DNA of 64,000 nucleotides. Origin: Steinernema hermaphroditum. Its lineage: Eukaryota > Nematoda > Chromadorea > Rhabditida > Steinernematidae. The stretch lies in the NCBI GenBank assembly GCA_030435675.1, contig CM059624.1, positions 13,292,769 to 13,356,768 on the forward strand, written 5' to 3'. Positions 10,441-20,040 of this stretch are shown here, in pieces. The position numbers and the translations under genes are program-made. Positions within the stretch are counted from its first letter, which is position 1, and each line of letters starts with the position of its first letter. Below the pieces are notes generated by a model. It searched no databases and was not told the origin of the DNA. It worked only from the letters and a program-made list of their open reading frames with translations.

Positions 10441-12580
10441 CTGCAAGGATGGAGACTTTGGTTGCTACTGCTTTGTTCAGTTGTTACTTTCTAATAAATC
10501 GGAAATGTTTGTCTTACAAAGGAACATCTAGGCTGAAATTTGGTACACTAGTACAAAGTATTAGCTGCCCATGGGAACTCTAGGCATACTAAAAGGCATA
10601 TTCTCCTTTCCTACCGGCAATTTCCAAGTCACCCAATATCGAGTTAAAGTCATGATTTTGTGTTTTTTTTTCAAGGTGTTCTTGTTATAAGTGCTAGAAG
10701 AATCAACATTGTAGACTCTATGCTAATCCACTCAATTTCTTATAGCTCCTCTAAGCAGTCCCTTGCTAGTCAACTAGGCACGTTAAGGTCTTTGAAGGCT
10801 TAGAATATCCATGTTCCAAGGCCTTTGGGCCCTTTATCGTAGAGGTTGACGTTGAATATGAAGTGCAAAACACAAATGTATCCTGTTCTCACGAATAATG
10901 ATGCCACAGGCAGTAGCTGACCAAACATGAAAACCATCCCAGCACTACCCTCATGAGAAGAAGATGGTCATCAGCGCTTCCCCTTATAATTGCAGTCAAA
11001 CTTCGGCTGTTCATTATTTTACCGAATACTCAAGGGAGAAAAAAACTCTTTTCTTTCCGGGCACACCACTTCTTCCAAAATAAATGACATGTTGCATGTC
11101 ACGATACAGCCTTCCGACACATATAACACACAACACATATTTTTGAGCACGGCAATACCGTATTCCAGGATGATGTATCTAAATCTCGCAGACCACCGTA
11201 TTCATCGACAGGGTGCACTTTAGACAGAAGTTTATTTCTCTGGATTTTCACTTCTATTCTCTCTTTTCAGATCAGTCTCACTTTTGGATGCCATCGGAAA
11301 TAAATTCCTAAATTTTTGTCTAAATGCCCTTTTTGGTGCACTGTGAGTAATCGTATTTTACCGACGATTTATGATTTTCCCAACTTTTCTTCGCAAACCG
11401 TTTTTCTGCGTCGATTGAACACAGATCTATCAGTTTCCTTCTGGACTCTCCAGCCTCTAGAATCTTCCTAAATAAATCTCTACAATGTGTCATATAAAGG
11501 ATCGTCAGAAATGTGTTCTAAAACGTCCGCATTTTTGCAATTTGCATATGTACGCCTGCAAGTAACTGAACCATTTGAGTAATGTGGCATTACGTGTTCT
11601 GACATGTCTATCCAATGAAAACACAAACAAGTAGGAGAGTTAATAAATAAATCATACAATGTCGATACGATGATATGCGAATGCATAGATCGCCCAAGCT
11701 GCTTTTGATCGATATCGAGGCAGAGCGCATGTCCGCAAGGGAATTTGGACTTTAGAACTCTATACGTGCTAAATGGGGAAGTCCGCTTGTGTGAGTCACC
11801 CAACGAAGCTAATAGCACTTCAAGTGGACTTGTTCTGAATAAAAACGCAAAGAACCTAGCAGCTAATCGGAAATCAGTTCCAGTTCCCAATTTTTCAGTG
11901 GCAAGAAGACCTCAGATGCACATAGTCGATTTTTTGTGATGCTTAGGCCATAACATACCATGAAACAACCTTGAACAACCAAAAATCGACCTTTCTGACC
12001 TTAGGATGTCCATGGAAAAGACATTCCAGTCTATTGTCTAGATGCCCTGCTTTTGGGCCACTCTGCGCATATCGCAGGTCGCATGGCTGCTCCGGAATCC
12101 TTAGTCGACTGCAATGGATTACGGTAGTACGGTGTCCAACCGCATGACAGTTGAAGAGTTTGACATACGCATAGACACGAAATCTCATCACGGAGGAAGC
12201 CTTTGTTCTTATCAGCAATGATCTCATCCACCCATCCCATCATTTCTAGCATTTTAGGGCCACCCTGATCACATCGGGTCCAGTTGACCTCTAGCAACAG
12301 CTTCGTCCGACCGCTTATCGCGTCTGATGGCGCCTAGGAGAGACGTCTGACTGTCCGCCACGTCACTCCGACTGGAAATTTCCGACTCGTCGAGCGGTAA
12401 TAGTACTTTGTTCCACTGAAGTAGTAAGTCGGAACTGCTGCCGCTATTGCTCGCTATTGCTCTTTCTCCGGTGTTACGGTACAAAAGTAAAGTTTCTGCA
12501 TGGACTTTACTCTGCACGGGCATGAAAACATAACATTAATAAGCAACAAAACAAAAAACAAAGCGGTATCTCCATTGGGA
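10441..12580. other. Intergenic, nothing recognised
   Basis: About 2.1 kb. Open frames at 11480-11939 and 11943-12297 lie on both strands, overlap and show no domain. Mildly AT-rich, no clear repeat. Confidence 0.4.
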
Positions 12581-13035
12581 TCACTTTTGCGCGACGGCTT
12601 CGGTGGCGTTCGCCCGCTGCAGGGCCAAAGCTTCTTCTTGCGACAGGAAACGGATGTTGTGCTCCTTTCGGTATTCTTCGATTTCGCCGCCTTTCGCCAC
12701 CAGCTCTTTCTTCTTCAGTTCCTTCTGTTCTTTTTGCTAAAACCATAGCTTGGAGATGAATTTTCAGAAGGTTAACATACATTTTGGACGATCTTCTCCA
12801 TCAGAGGCCGTAGTTCGGCGGCAGTGAAGCACACCAGCGTGCCGGACACTTCGCGATAGCACTTGCGCTCCGGCTCGAAGTCCCTGATGACGGCCAACAC
12901 GTTTTCGTATTCGCGGATGTCGGCGTCCAACGAAGACATCAGCTGCGAGATCTGTTGCTGCTGCTTGCGGAGCTTCTGGAAGTGCTCGACGATCGCGCGC
13001 TGCGCCTCCTCTTCGTTGGCTTCGGTGTTGGCCAT
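12581..13035 (-). CDS. pfd-2: Prefoldin subunit 2 (beta)
   Basis: Exons 12781-13035 and 12581-12736 with a 44-bp phase-0 intron give 136 aa. Features of beta-class prefoldin: an N-terminal coiled-coil helix (FQKLRKQQQQISQLMSSLDADI), the strand-pair region with ERKCYREVSGTLV (family motif RKCYRMVGGVLVERT), and a C-terminal coiled coil ending EYRKEHNIRFLSQEEAL, matching the family KELNEFREKHNIRLM block. As part of the heterohexameric prefoldin it would hand nascent actin and tubulin to the CCT chaperonin in the cytosol. The acceptor TTTCAG abuts the ATG directly, consistent with spliced-leader addition. The gene is divergent from the seipin cluster. Confidence 0.92.
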
Positions 13036-13209
13036 CTGAAATTGTAAAAAATATTGAAATGTGGAGTGATAAACTGGAACGAAGATCCATAATCTAGACG
13101 CGAATGCGAACTGATACATTTTCGACATAGTTGGGCATCCATCTCGTAAACAAAACACGCGATTCGCCTCGGAAAGGCAGTATAATCTAATCGTACAACC
13201 GCTCTTCAT

Positions 13210-13560
13210 GCCTGCATGTCTGAAAATGACATTTGCAGACGAGGGATGCCTGCAAATGTTTGAAAACAGCGTCGCTTCAGTCAGACAGTATTTCTAGACA
13301 AGCAGCATTTGATGTACGCAGTGTACGTTCGCTGTCTCTGTCTGCAATCCGGAATCCAGACAGAAATTCCAGAATCCAGACAGAGACAGTTCTGGATGCT
13401 ACGATGACAGACTCTGTCTGATATATCAACGTGTCTGAGAATCGCAAGTGTCTAGAAACAGTCTCATTTTCATCCTACAAGAATATTTCTAGACGGACAG
13501 AGCCTGAAACGGTGTCCGTCTAAAATGACGAACACAACGTCTGTGAACAGTCTCATCTGC
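13210..13560. repeat. AGAC/GTCT-saturated intergenic DNA
   Basis: Roughly fifteen AGAC or GTCT tetramers in 350 bp, often as CAGACAG, GTCTGTCTG or TCTAGAC, without a fixed period. The same texture appears in seipin intron 1, JAMP intron 1 and PGAP3 intron 1. It could be regulatory or a degraded simple repeat. Confidence 0.55.
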
Positions 13561-13934
13561 ATGTCATGCACACATCACACATCACATCAACAATCACCGA
13601 CGCCTCGTGCCTCACAAACGTCTAGAAACCGAAAACAACCTCATTTTCGTCATTTGCGTAGAACGGGTCTATACAAAAAGCTGAGTACTTCCAATGAATT
13701 CAGCGTTTTGCACCTCCCAAAAAGCATCAATCGATTTTGCACGAAATTTCGATCCCAAATCCGAGCGTCGGCCAACTCCGAAGACTCCCACCACGATGCG
13801 TACTTTGAACTCCCGCGTCTAGTGTATCCAAACAGCGTTCGCACCTGCCCCGACAAGGAGTGCTTCCGGCATCGCCGTCGACGTCGCCGCTCTTCTCCGC
13901 GCCACTCCTTTAAACTGTCCCAAACTTTTTCAGA

Positions 13935-13955
13935 ATGACCGAAGCCGCAAGATGA
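13935..13955 (+). promoter_or_regulatory. Upstream mini-ORF overlapping the seipin start
   Basis: Right after the acceptor TTTTTCAG (ending at 13933), an ATG opens a six-codon frame (MTEAAR) whose TGA overlaps the seipin ATG as ATGA. If the mRNA begins at this acceptor, the mini-ORF is the first start codon met. It could reduce translation or feed it by re-initiation. Confidence 0.45.
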
Positions 13956-15415
13956 AGTCCCCGATCAAAGTTGCGCAAGATTCGGTGGCGAACTTGCCTT
14001 TCTGGGCGATGGTCGTCCTCAGCTTCCAGATCATTGGCATCTTCTTCGCCGCAATGCTCGCTCCGTTCGCCCTCCGCTCCGCCGTCCTCCCTTCGCTGGC
14101 CGACTATGAGCATCCGCTGTACTTCACCTTCACCACATGCTTCGACCAGCTCCACGGCGTGTGTTCGTATCCGGAGGCGAGATTTCACCTGGGCGAAGTA
14201 AGTGGTTCTTCTCGTCCTTCTGACATTCTGTCTACGTCTATTTGATGTTTTCAGACAGTCTATCTGTAGCCCCATTTTGTGACACACTTGCCTTTTACAA
14301 AACACGACCGGTTGCAATGTCCGACAGATTGTCTCACAAGCACATTTGATTGAGTTCATAACGTTTCTGCTTTTAGTCGGACCTCAACTTTGCCACCGAC
14401 ACTCCATACTCGCTCTCCGTGGATTTCGACTTCACACCCGCCGATCCAGAGTTTCCGCTAGGCGTTTTTCTCGTCACGCTGCAGGTTTATGACGAAAACC
14501 AAACCGGGCTAGCTTCATATCAGCGTTCAACTGTTTTCAAAGATCCGAGGAAATCGTGGAGTTTGTATCGATTGGTGAGTCACGTTTGTTTATATTTTCC
14601 CAGAATTTGATAACAGACGCAGACATCTGTGTTGATTCGCTAATTGCGCATTTCTACGAACTCTGAACTCACGAAACTTGGTGACTAAAATACACTCTCA
14701 AGACCCATATCAACATGCATTCTGATTGTATGAGAAGCAACATGTGGTTGTCCTTGTTTCAGATCCGAAATGCATTCTTCTTCCCTCTTTACATGATCGG
14801 CTACTTCGAAACTGCTGTAGCAGGACGAATTCACATAGATTTTACGAAAAGTTTCATGGACAGAGCAACAAGGCCCGCCTCGTTCCTTGTCGTGCAAGTA
14901 CAAAGCCGTTATATTCAGGTATTTTTAGGTATTTTCGTTCGATTTGATGATTTGTATTTCAGATCGAGAATGCGAAACTCTCCGTGGCTGCTCACTTTGG
15001 TCTTCTGCGCTATCTCCTCTACCAGTGGCCGATTGTTTCGTATATCATTGTCTTCACGGGGACATTTGCATCGCTGTTCTGTTGTCTTATGATTGCTAGA
15101 GCGTACTACTACTTTACACAAGAGGAAGCCGTTGAAGTGAAGAAAGATGCCGAAGAGACGCCCGTTGAGCAATCTGAAGTTGATGATTCCGAAGACGAAA
15201 GACCCGTGAAGAAGTGGGGCAAGCCCTTCCACGTAGAAGAGTCCCGAAGTCCACTGAAGGAGGGCGATACTCCGAAGTTCCCTGTGTGGAACGACATACC
15301 GGGCATAGAAGCGCCGAAGCTACCCCCGCGGCCGCTCCAGGTGGTTGGATTGGCGAGTCATGTCCAGAACGACAACGGCGCGCTCAGACAAAGAAAACTT
15401 AAGTATATCAATTAA
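13952..15415 (+). CDS. seip-1: Seipin (lipid-droplet biogenesis protein)
   Basis: Four exons: 13952-14197, 14377-14574, 14763-14918 and 14963-15415, all phase 0, giving 350 aa. Seipins are ER membrane proteins that form rings at ER-lipid droplet contacts and control droplet growth. Seen here: a first membrane helix at about residues 18-40, a lumenal beta-sandwich with FPLGVFLVTLQVYDENQ and the SYQRSTVFKD stretch, the family block HFGLLRYLLYQWP, a second membrane helix at about residues 221-247, and an acidic, disordered cytosolic tail with a proline-rich stretch. From memory the C. elegans orthologue is R01B10.6. It is the first gene of a head-to-tail cluster; the next ATG is 218 bp after its stop. 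Confidence 0.92.
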
Positions 15416-15500
15416 CTACATTCCCGTGATCCTCTAGTTGCCTTAACTCTAAGTCACTTTATAACGGTGTAAATAGATTAATACGATGATAGATAGTGGT

Positions 15501-15506
15501 AATAAA
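15501..15506 (+). terminator. Poly(A) signal AATAAA after seipin
   Basis: Canonical AATAAA 86 bp after the seipin stop and 128 bp before the next ATG, the layout expected inside a nematode operon. Confidence 0.6.
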
Positions 15507-15633
15507 GTATAGTTATTGTTGATATTGAAATAGTGTGTAATGCGAATACTCGTTTTGACGAGGAAGGACATACTTCGATGAGAATTATATGACGAGTGGA
15601 ATGTGGAACTAAAAATGTTACTTTAGTGATGTA

Positions 15634-17010
15634 ATGAACGAATTGGAGAGTCAGAATTGTCCAGGATTCTGTGGCCGAAATGTACTCGGAGACAACACTT
15701 CGTTCGACCAGCCTCTCTATTCAGACTGCGGAGTAAGTGACATTGGTATTCAGTGTCTGGGTGGCACGTCTGCAGTGTAGGCGTCTGACCCTACACATTC
15801 AAGTCTGATTACAGTGCAGACAACCATACTAGACGTTTCTCTATGCAGACTAGACCTCTGAACAGAATCGATCAATGCAGACGCCTCATCCAGACATAGG
15901 CTACCAAGTTGGTAGACGCTGCACTATGCAGACCACATTTCGTGTAGACAGAAGACAAGACCGTGCTAGACATTTCCTGAACTGATCTTATTTAGGCTTG
16001 CGAATGGGGCTATAGAGCGATCAACAAGTTTGCCTGCACACCGTGCACAACACAAATTGAGGCGTACGACTACCTGTATCTGGTCTTTAACGCTATAGCG
16101 ACATGCCTCGTTCACTGCTTCTTCATTCATTATTATGCGGTTCGGGCGAATACTCAACAGTAAGTTTTGATCTTGTTGGTTTTCTGACGAAATCAGATTT
16201 CATTCACTAATACCCACTTTTTCAGCTCTCTCCGTACAATGCTCGGCCACCTCTCGTGCTTTTTGGAAAGTCTGTGCGCTTTCCTTCTCTCCGTTCTCGT
16301 TCTGCCACCTATGGGATCTCCTTTTTTGCACGGATGCACTCACAGCGGACTGCGGGAATGGTACCCGATGTTCTACAATCCCTTCTTCATGCACGTGAAG
16401 AAGCTCAGGTGCACCTATGAAATCGTTTATCCTCTGTTCGTTTTGATCTTCCCGTTTTCCGTGCTCACTCTGACAATTTAGCTATTCCTTGCCGTTCATT
16501 TTCTTTGCTCTGAATCTCTTCTTCTTGATGATCTTCCGTTCGATCTACTGCATTTACGCTTCCAGAAACGTTCTGTTCAGTTCGAAACCCTACTACGCTG
16601 CGCTCTGGGCACTTCCAGTCATTTCCACTGTTCATGCTACATTGGTTCGCATCACGTTTTGCTGAAATCCCGTAATTTGAAGTATTTAGGCAGGCATAAT
16701 CTACTACAGTTTCCCGTACCTCTCGCTGCTCACCAGTCTAGCGCTCATAGCCGTTTTTATGGCGTTCAAGGGTCGGATTACCATGCGAGAGATGCTGAAG
16801 AAGTTCACGATCCCGTCAAATATCATTATCCTTTCCTCACTGACGGCGTTCTTCGGCTTTGCGATCTTCTCTCTCGGTGTTCTCTACAGCATGGCGACGC
16901 TGACTGCGGCAATCATCGCGTGCGCCACAATGCCGCTCCCCGCCGGGTTCTACGTACTAACGATAGGACTCACACGACCTGGCCTGGGCGGTGTTCTAGC
17001 CGATAAATAG
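15634..17010 (+). CDS. jamp-1: JAMP: JNK1/MAPK8-associated membrane protein
   Basis: Five exons: 15634-15732, 15996-16159, 16226-16435, 16482-16644 and 16690-17010; 318 aa. JAMP is a multi-pass ER membrane protein that recruits proteasomes and ERAD factors under ER stress. The N-terminus has the family cysteine signature CPGFCGR..YSDCGACEWGYR....CTPC, followed by YDYLYLVF. Later blocks include GLREWYPMFYNP, CTYEIVYPL, and YYSFPYLSLLTSLALIAVFM, all matching the vertebrate family in order. Introns 3 and 4 use GTTCG donors rather than GTAAG. They are needed because intron 3 contains an in-frame TAG and splicing restores YPLYSLPFIFFAL. An acceptor TTTAG ends nine bases before the ATG. From memory the C. 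elegans orthologue is R01B10.5. Confidence 0.9.
15733..15995 (+). repeat. AGAC/GTCT-rich JAMP intron 1
   Basis: Longest intron of the gene (263 bp versus about 45-66 for the others), with about fourteen AGAC/GTCT tetramers, including GCAGACTAGACC. Same texture as 13210-13560. Confidence 0.55.
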
Positions 17011-17204
17011 CAGCCACACATTCCGGTGATCATCTTCATTCCACCTTTTAGTTGTACATACTTGTAGCTTATAAATGTTCTTTAATGTGTATTTGTACAT
17101 GCGCCGTCTGTTATTAGGTTTGTTTCCGTGATATATGTACAGCATGGTTGAAATGGAAAAGCTGAAATGTTGAAATGGAAAAGCTACTCATGTGTTTTTC
17201 AGGG

Positions 17205-18612
17205 ATGCGTCAGCTTGCATCGTTCCTCTTCCTTGGGTTGTTGAGCCTTTCGGCGGCTTCCCGTGGCGACAGTACGCTTTCATTTCGTCTCTGTACGAAC
17301 GAATGTCGCCAAAACTTCGATTGCCCTGTGCAGCCGCACGCCTACAGATGGACAAGGGATCACTGTTTCAAGTAAGTTGTCTGATGTCTCGCTTTGTACC
17401 TTTCCAGACGTCTGGAGGATTTATTCCTGACGAATATTACATCAAAGAGGACGTGTCAAACTGTCTAGAAACAACCAGTCCAGCAGTCTTGCAGTGTTTG
17501 GAGTCCAGACGTCTCTTTGATGTTCCGTTCGAGTATGCCATAAATGAAAGAGTGTATCTGGAGATTACTGTCTGGCCATTCGAGACACTGCAGGGCAAAT
17601 GGACTGGCTGTTTTTAGGCAGTTTTGCGTCCGAAACACGGTCTCACATAAGATTGTCTGTAGACTGTGTCTTGACGCACTTTTAATATTCAACCCATTGC
17701 TACCTACTTAAGTTCTTTCTTCCAGATGCCGCTACGAATGTATGTGGAAAACGGTCGATCTGTTCGCCGACGACCCTCCTCAGTTCTTTGGGAAATGGCC
17801 GTTCACTGCGTGGTGGATAGGCTTCGGCTCGCATTTCTACGTCATTCAAGAACCGGCCTCGGTCATCTTTTCTGTTATGAACTTCATCGCCGTCTATGCT
17901 ATGTACATGCGCATCAAGAAGTCCGTCTCTCTGCGATACCGTATGCGCAAGGTGTGGCTGGGTTACTGTATCGTCGGAATGGCCGCCTGGACCGCCTCCA
18001 TCTACTTCCATTCGATCGACTTCTGGTTTTCCGAGATCCTAGACTATTTTTCCGCTTGTGCGCTCATCGTGTACGCCTTCTTCGCGTCCATCTCTTTCAC
18101 CTTCAAGCCACTGCACCGTACTCCTCTAGGCAGAGTGCTGTATGTTTCATCGGGTCATGTGCATTCTACAGTAGCCGTTTCAGATGGTTTGTGATAGGAG
18201 GCGCTCTTCTGATCTTTTACTTGAATCATATATCGTCGTTGTGGGTAAAAACCATTGAGCGTATTCCACTCAAACTGCAATCTTTTAGGAACACTTCGAC
18301 TACGGATACAACATGAAATGCTGCGTTATATGCTCCATTGTTACGGCACTCATCTATCTCGGATGGCTCCTCCTTGAATGGCTCCGTGGGAGGTCACGTC
18401 GCTCCACCCAGCTACTTCTTCGAATTATCCTCTGGAGCTTCGGAGCCTTGGCATTTGAGCTTCTCGACTTTGCGCCAATTCTGTGGACGATCGATGCACA
18501 CTCGCTGTTTCATCTCGCGACCGTACCCGTCCCCATGTGGCTGGCGGAGTTTGTGCTCGAGGAGGCCGAATTCGAAGGAAACGAAGCGTTTAAATGCGTG
18601 AAGCAAGTGTAG
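17205..18612 (+). CDS. pgap-3: PGAP3/Per1-like GPI-anchor remodelling protein
   Basis: Four exons: 17205-17371, 17726-18139, 18184-18244 and 18289-18612; 321 aa. Per1/PGAP3 removes an acyl chain from the GPI lipid in the ER/Golgi. Seen: a signal peptide (LASFLFLGLLSLSAAS), the lumenal cysteine region CTNECRQNFDC..KCRYECMW, GKWPFTAWW, EPASVIFSVMNF, then several membrane helices with the conserved HS..FWFSEILDYFSA, EHFDYGYN, and ELLDFAPILWTIDAHSLFH. The last His and Asp blocks are the family's putative catalytic residues. For exon 3 I prefer the acceptor at 18183 (44-bp intron, CCGTTTCAG); the one at 18171 keeps frame but makes a 32-bp intron. The acceptor TTTTTCAG ends two bases before the ATG. 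The gene starts 194 bp after JAMP. From memory the C. elegans orthologue is R01B10.4. Confidence 0.9.
17458..17620. repeat. Imperfect palindrome in PGAP3 intron 1
   Basis: The left half (CTAGAAACAACCAGTCCAGC, then GCAGTGTTTGGAGTCCAGAC) resembles the reverse complement of the right half (ending GGACTGGCTGTTTTTAGGC), giving near-mirror open frames on both strands. It could be a degraded foldback element. Confidence 0.5.
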
Positions 18613-18961
18613 ATCCACTGCTGTTGATCTCTGGTGATAGTTACGGGCAGCGTTCTTATCTCCATATCATAATTTATCGTTTTATAGATGTTGTTATAAT
18701 TGTAATGTAATACAGTAAGACCCTTATGCTTATGTTTAGTCGTTTGTTGTTTAGCGTCAGCCCTCGTATGAGGATTTTAACCTCTCTGACTCGCTGATCG
18801 ATGATTGAATGTGCGGGATCTCACAGCATTTGGCATTTTCTGTCAATCAACGGAGACCTTTGCTCTCGAAGCGATAGGTTGCATCGTTTTTAACACCTCT
18901 GTTGTTACACTTCGAGGCCGCAACGCTGTGTCTTCGTTGTTTAGAGGGCACACACTCGACG
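18613..18961. other. Intergenic, nothing recognised
   Basis: PGAP3 3' UTR and the promoter of the next gene. No canonical AATAAA seen. Confidence 0.4.
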
Positions 18962-19469
18962 ATGCATCTCAAGGTTGGTGTTCTCGTGATCGGCGCTCTG
19001 CTCTGCGGAGCCCTTGCTGTCCTCCCGGAGAACAGCACCATCAAGAATGTCGACAAGTTCAAGTACACCACTGCCAGTAGGTCATCATCGTTAAGACCTT
19101 ACCTTAGAGATCCTTTCAGAAAACAACTCTCTTTCCCTCGAGAATGCCTCTTCCGTGTGCTACGACCGAAAGCTGGGAGCCATCATCGACACTGGATTGA
19201 GCTACTACTCGCATAATATGGATCAGCTGACCAAATACATTCTGGACCAGGTTAGAACATCCATGTTCGATGTCATAATCAAAGGCTAAATTCAGATCGT
19301 CCGCGCCCGCTACCCCGGACAGTACCTCGTGCACGCTCAGATGATCAACCAGTGGACGCAGGGACCTCAGTGGCAGTCGACCACCAACGGTGACATCTTC
19401 ACTGGACGTAGCCGTACCGGATGCTACTACCACGACACGCAGACCTACATCCTCCTGGTCAAGTACTAA
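18962..19469 (+). CDS. Small secreted protein, unknown family
   Basis: Three exons: 18962-19076, 19120-19250 and 19296-19469 (introns of 43 and 45 bp); 139 aa. It has a clear signal peptide (VGVLVIGALLCGALAVL, residues 5-21) and a mature chain with two cysteines: one in SSVCYDRKLG and one in RTGCYYHD. There are several aromatic and Gln/Thr-rich stretches (QWTQGPQWQSTTNGD). Codon use is strongly C-ending, as in highly expressed nematode genes. AATAAA lies at 19538-19543. I recognise no domain; a single disulfide, secreted nematode-specific protein is the most I can say. Confidence 0.8.
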
Positions 19470-19537
19470 ACGGAGCCTTAGTGTTGAACCATTAAGTATT
19501 AAGTAATAATCTGTTTTGAATTACAATCGATTTAGAT

Positions 19538-19543
19538 AATAAA
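19538..19543 (+). terminator. Poly(A) signal AATAAA
   Basis: Canonical signal 69 bp after the stop of the small secreted protein. Confidence 0.6.
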
Positions 19544-20040
19544 TTTTTGCCAGGCGATAAACAATGAATTGCACTAGGGCTCATTTCATGGAAGGGGAAA
19601 AACGGAAGGTCACTCTGAATCGAGCAAAGAATGAAATATTCATGAGGCATTGGTTCAATAAAAAGCTATTTCCTTCGCCTGGAATCCTTATCATATCCAA
19701 CATGACTTACAACAGCAACGACGATCTAATTTAGCGGTGGTAAGTCAAAGAACGCGAATTAAGCGAGCTATACCATGTAGTACAGAGTGGCGTATTTGGA
19801 GTGGTTATTGTCCACAACGCTCAAGGTATTCTGAATTGAATGATATAGGGGAATGGGAATGGCGGACTCAGCACTTCTCTTTTTCTCAACAAAATTCCCA
19901 TTTAGATCTTCATTTCTGATTGTGGAACACAGTCGGTCTCGCCCAGCACAGCAACAAATTGTTAAGAAAATACCCGTAGACATTCATTACACAAGTAGCA
20001 AAAAGATCTATAAATATGACAAATATGTACATGCGAACTT
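19544..20040. other. Intergenic, nothing recognised
   Basis: Between convergent genes; it should hold both 3' ends. Open frames here overlap on both strands and show no domain. Confidence 0.4.

Noticed and set aside
13525..13938. 137-codon frame just upstream of seipin
   Set aside because: Runs through the AGA/CAT-rich spacer and the seipin acceptor; composition is basic and low complexity, no homology.
17192..17692. Frames of 75-141 codons around PGAP3 exon 1 and its intron
   Set aside because: Run-through of exon 1 in another frame and mirror frames of the intronic palindrome.
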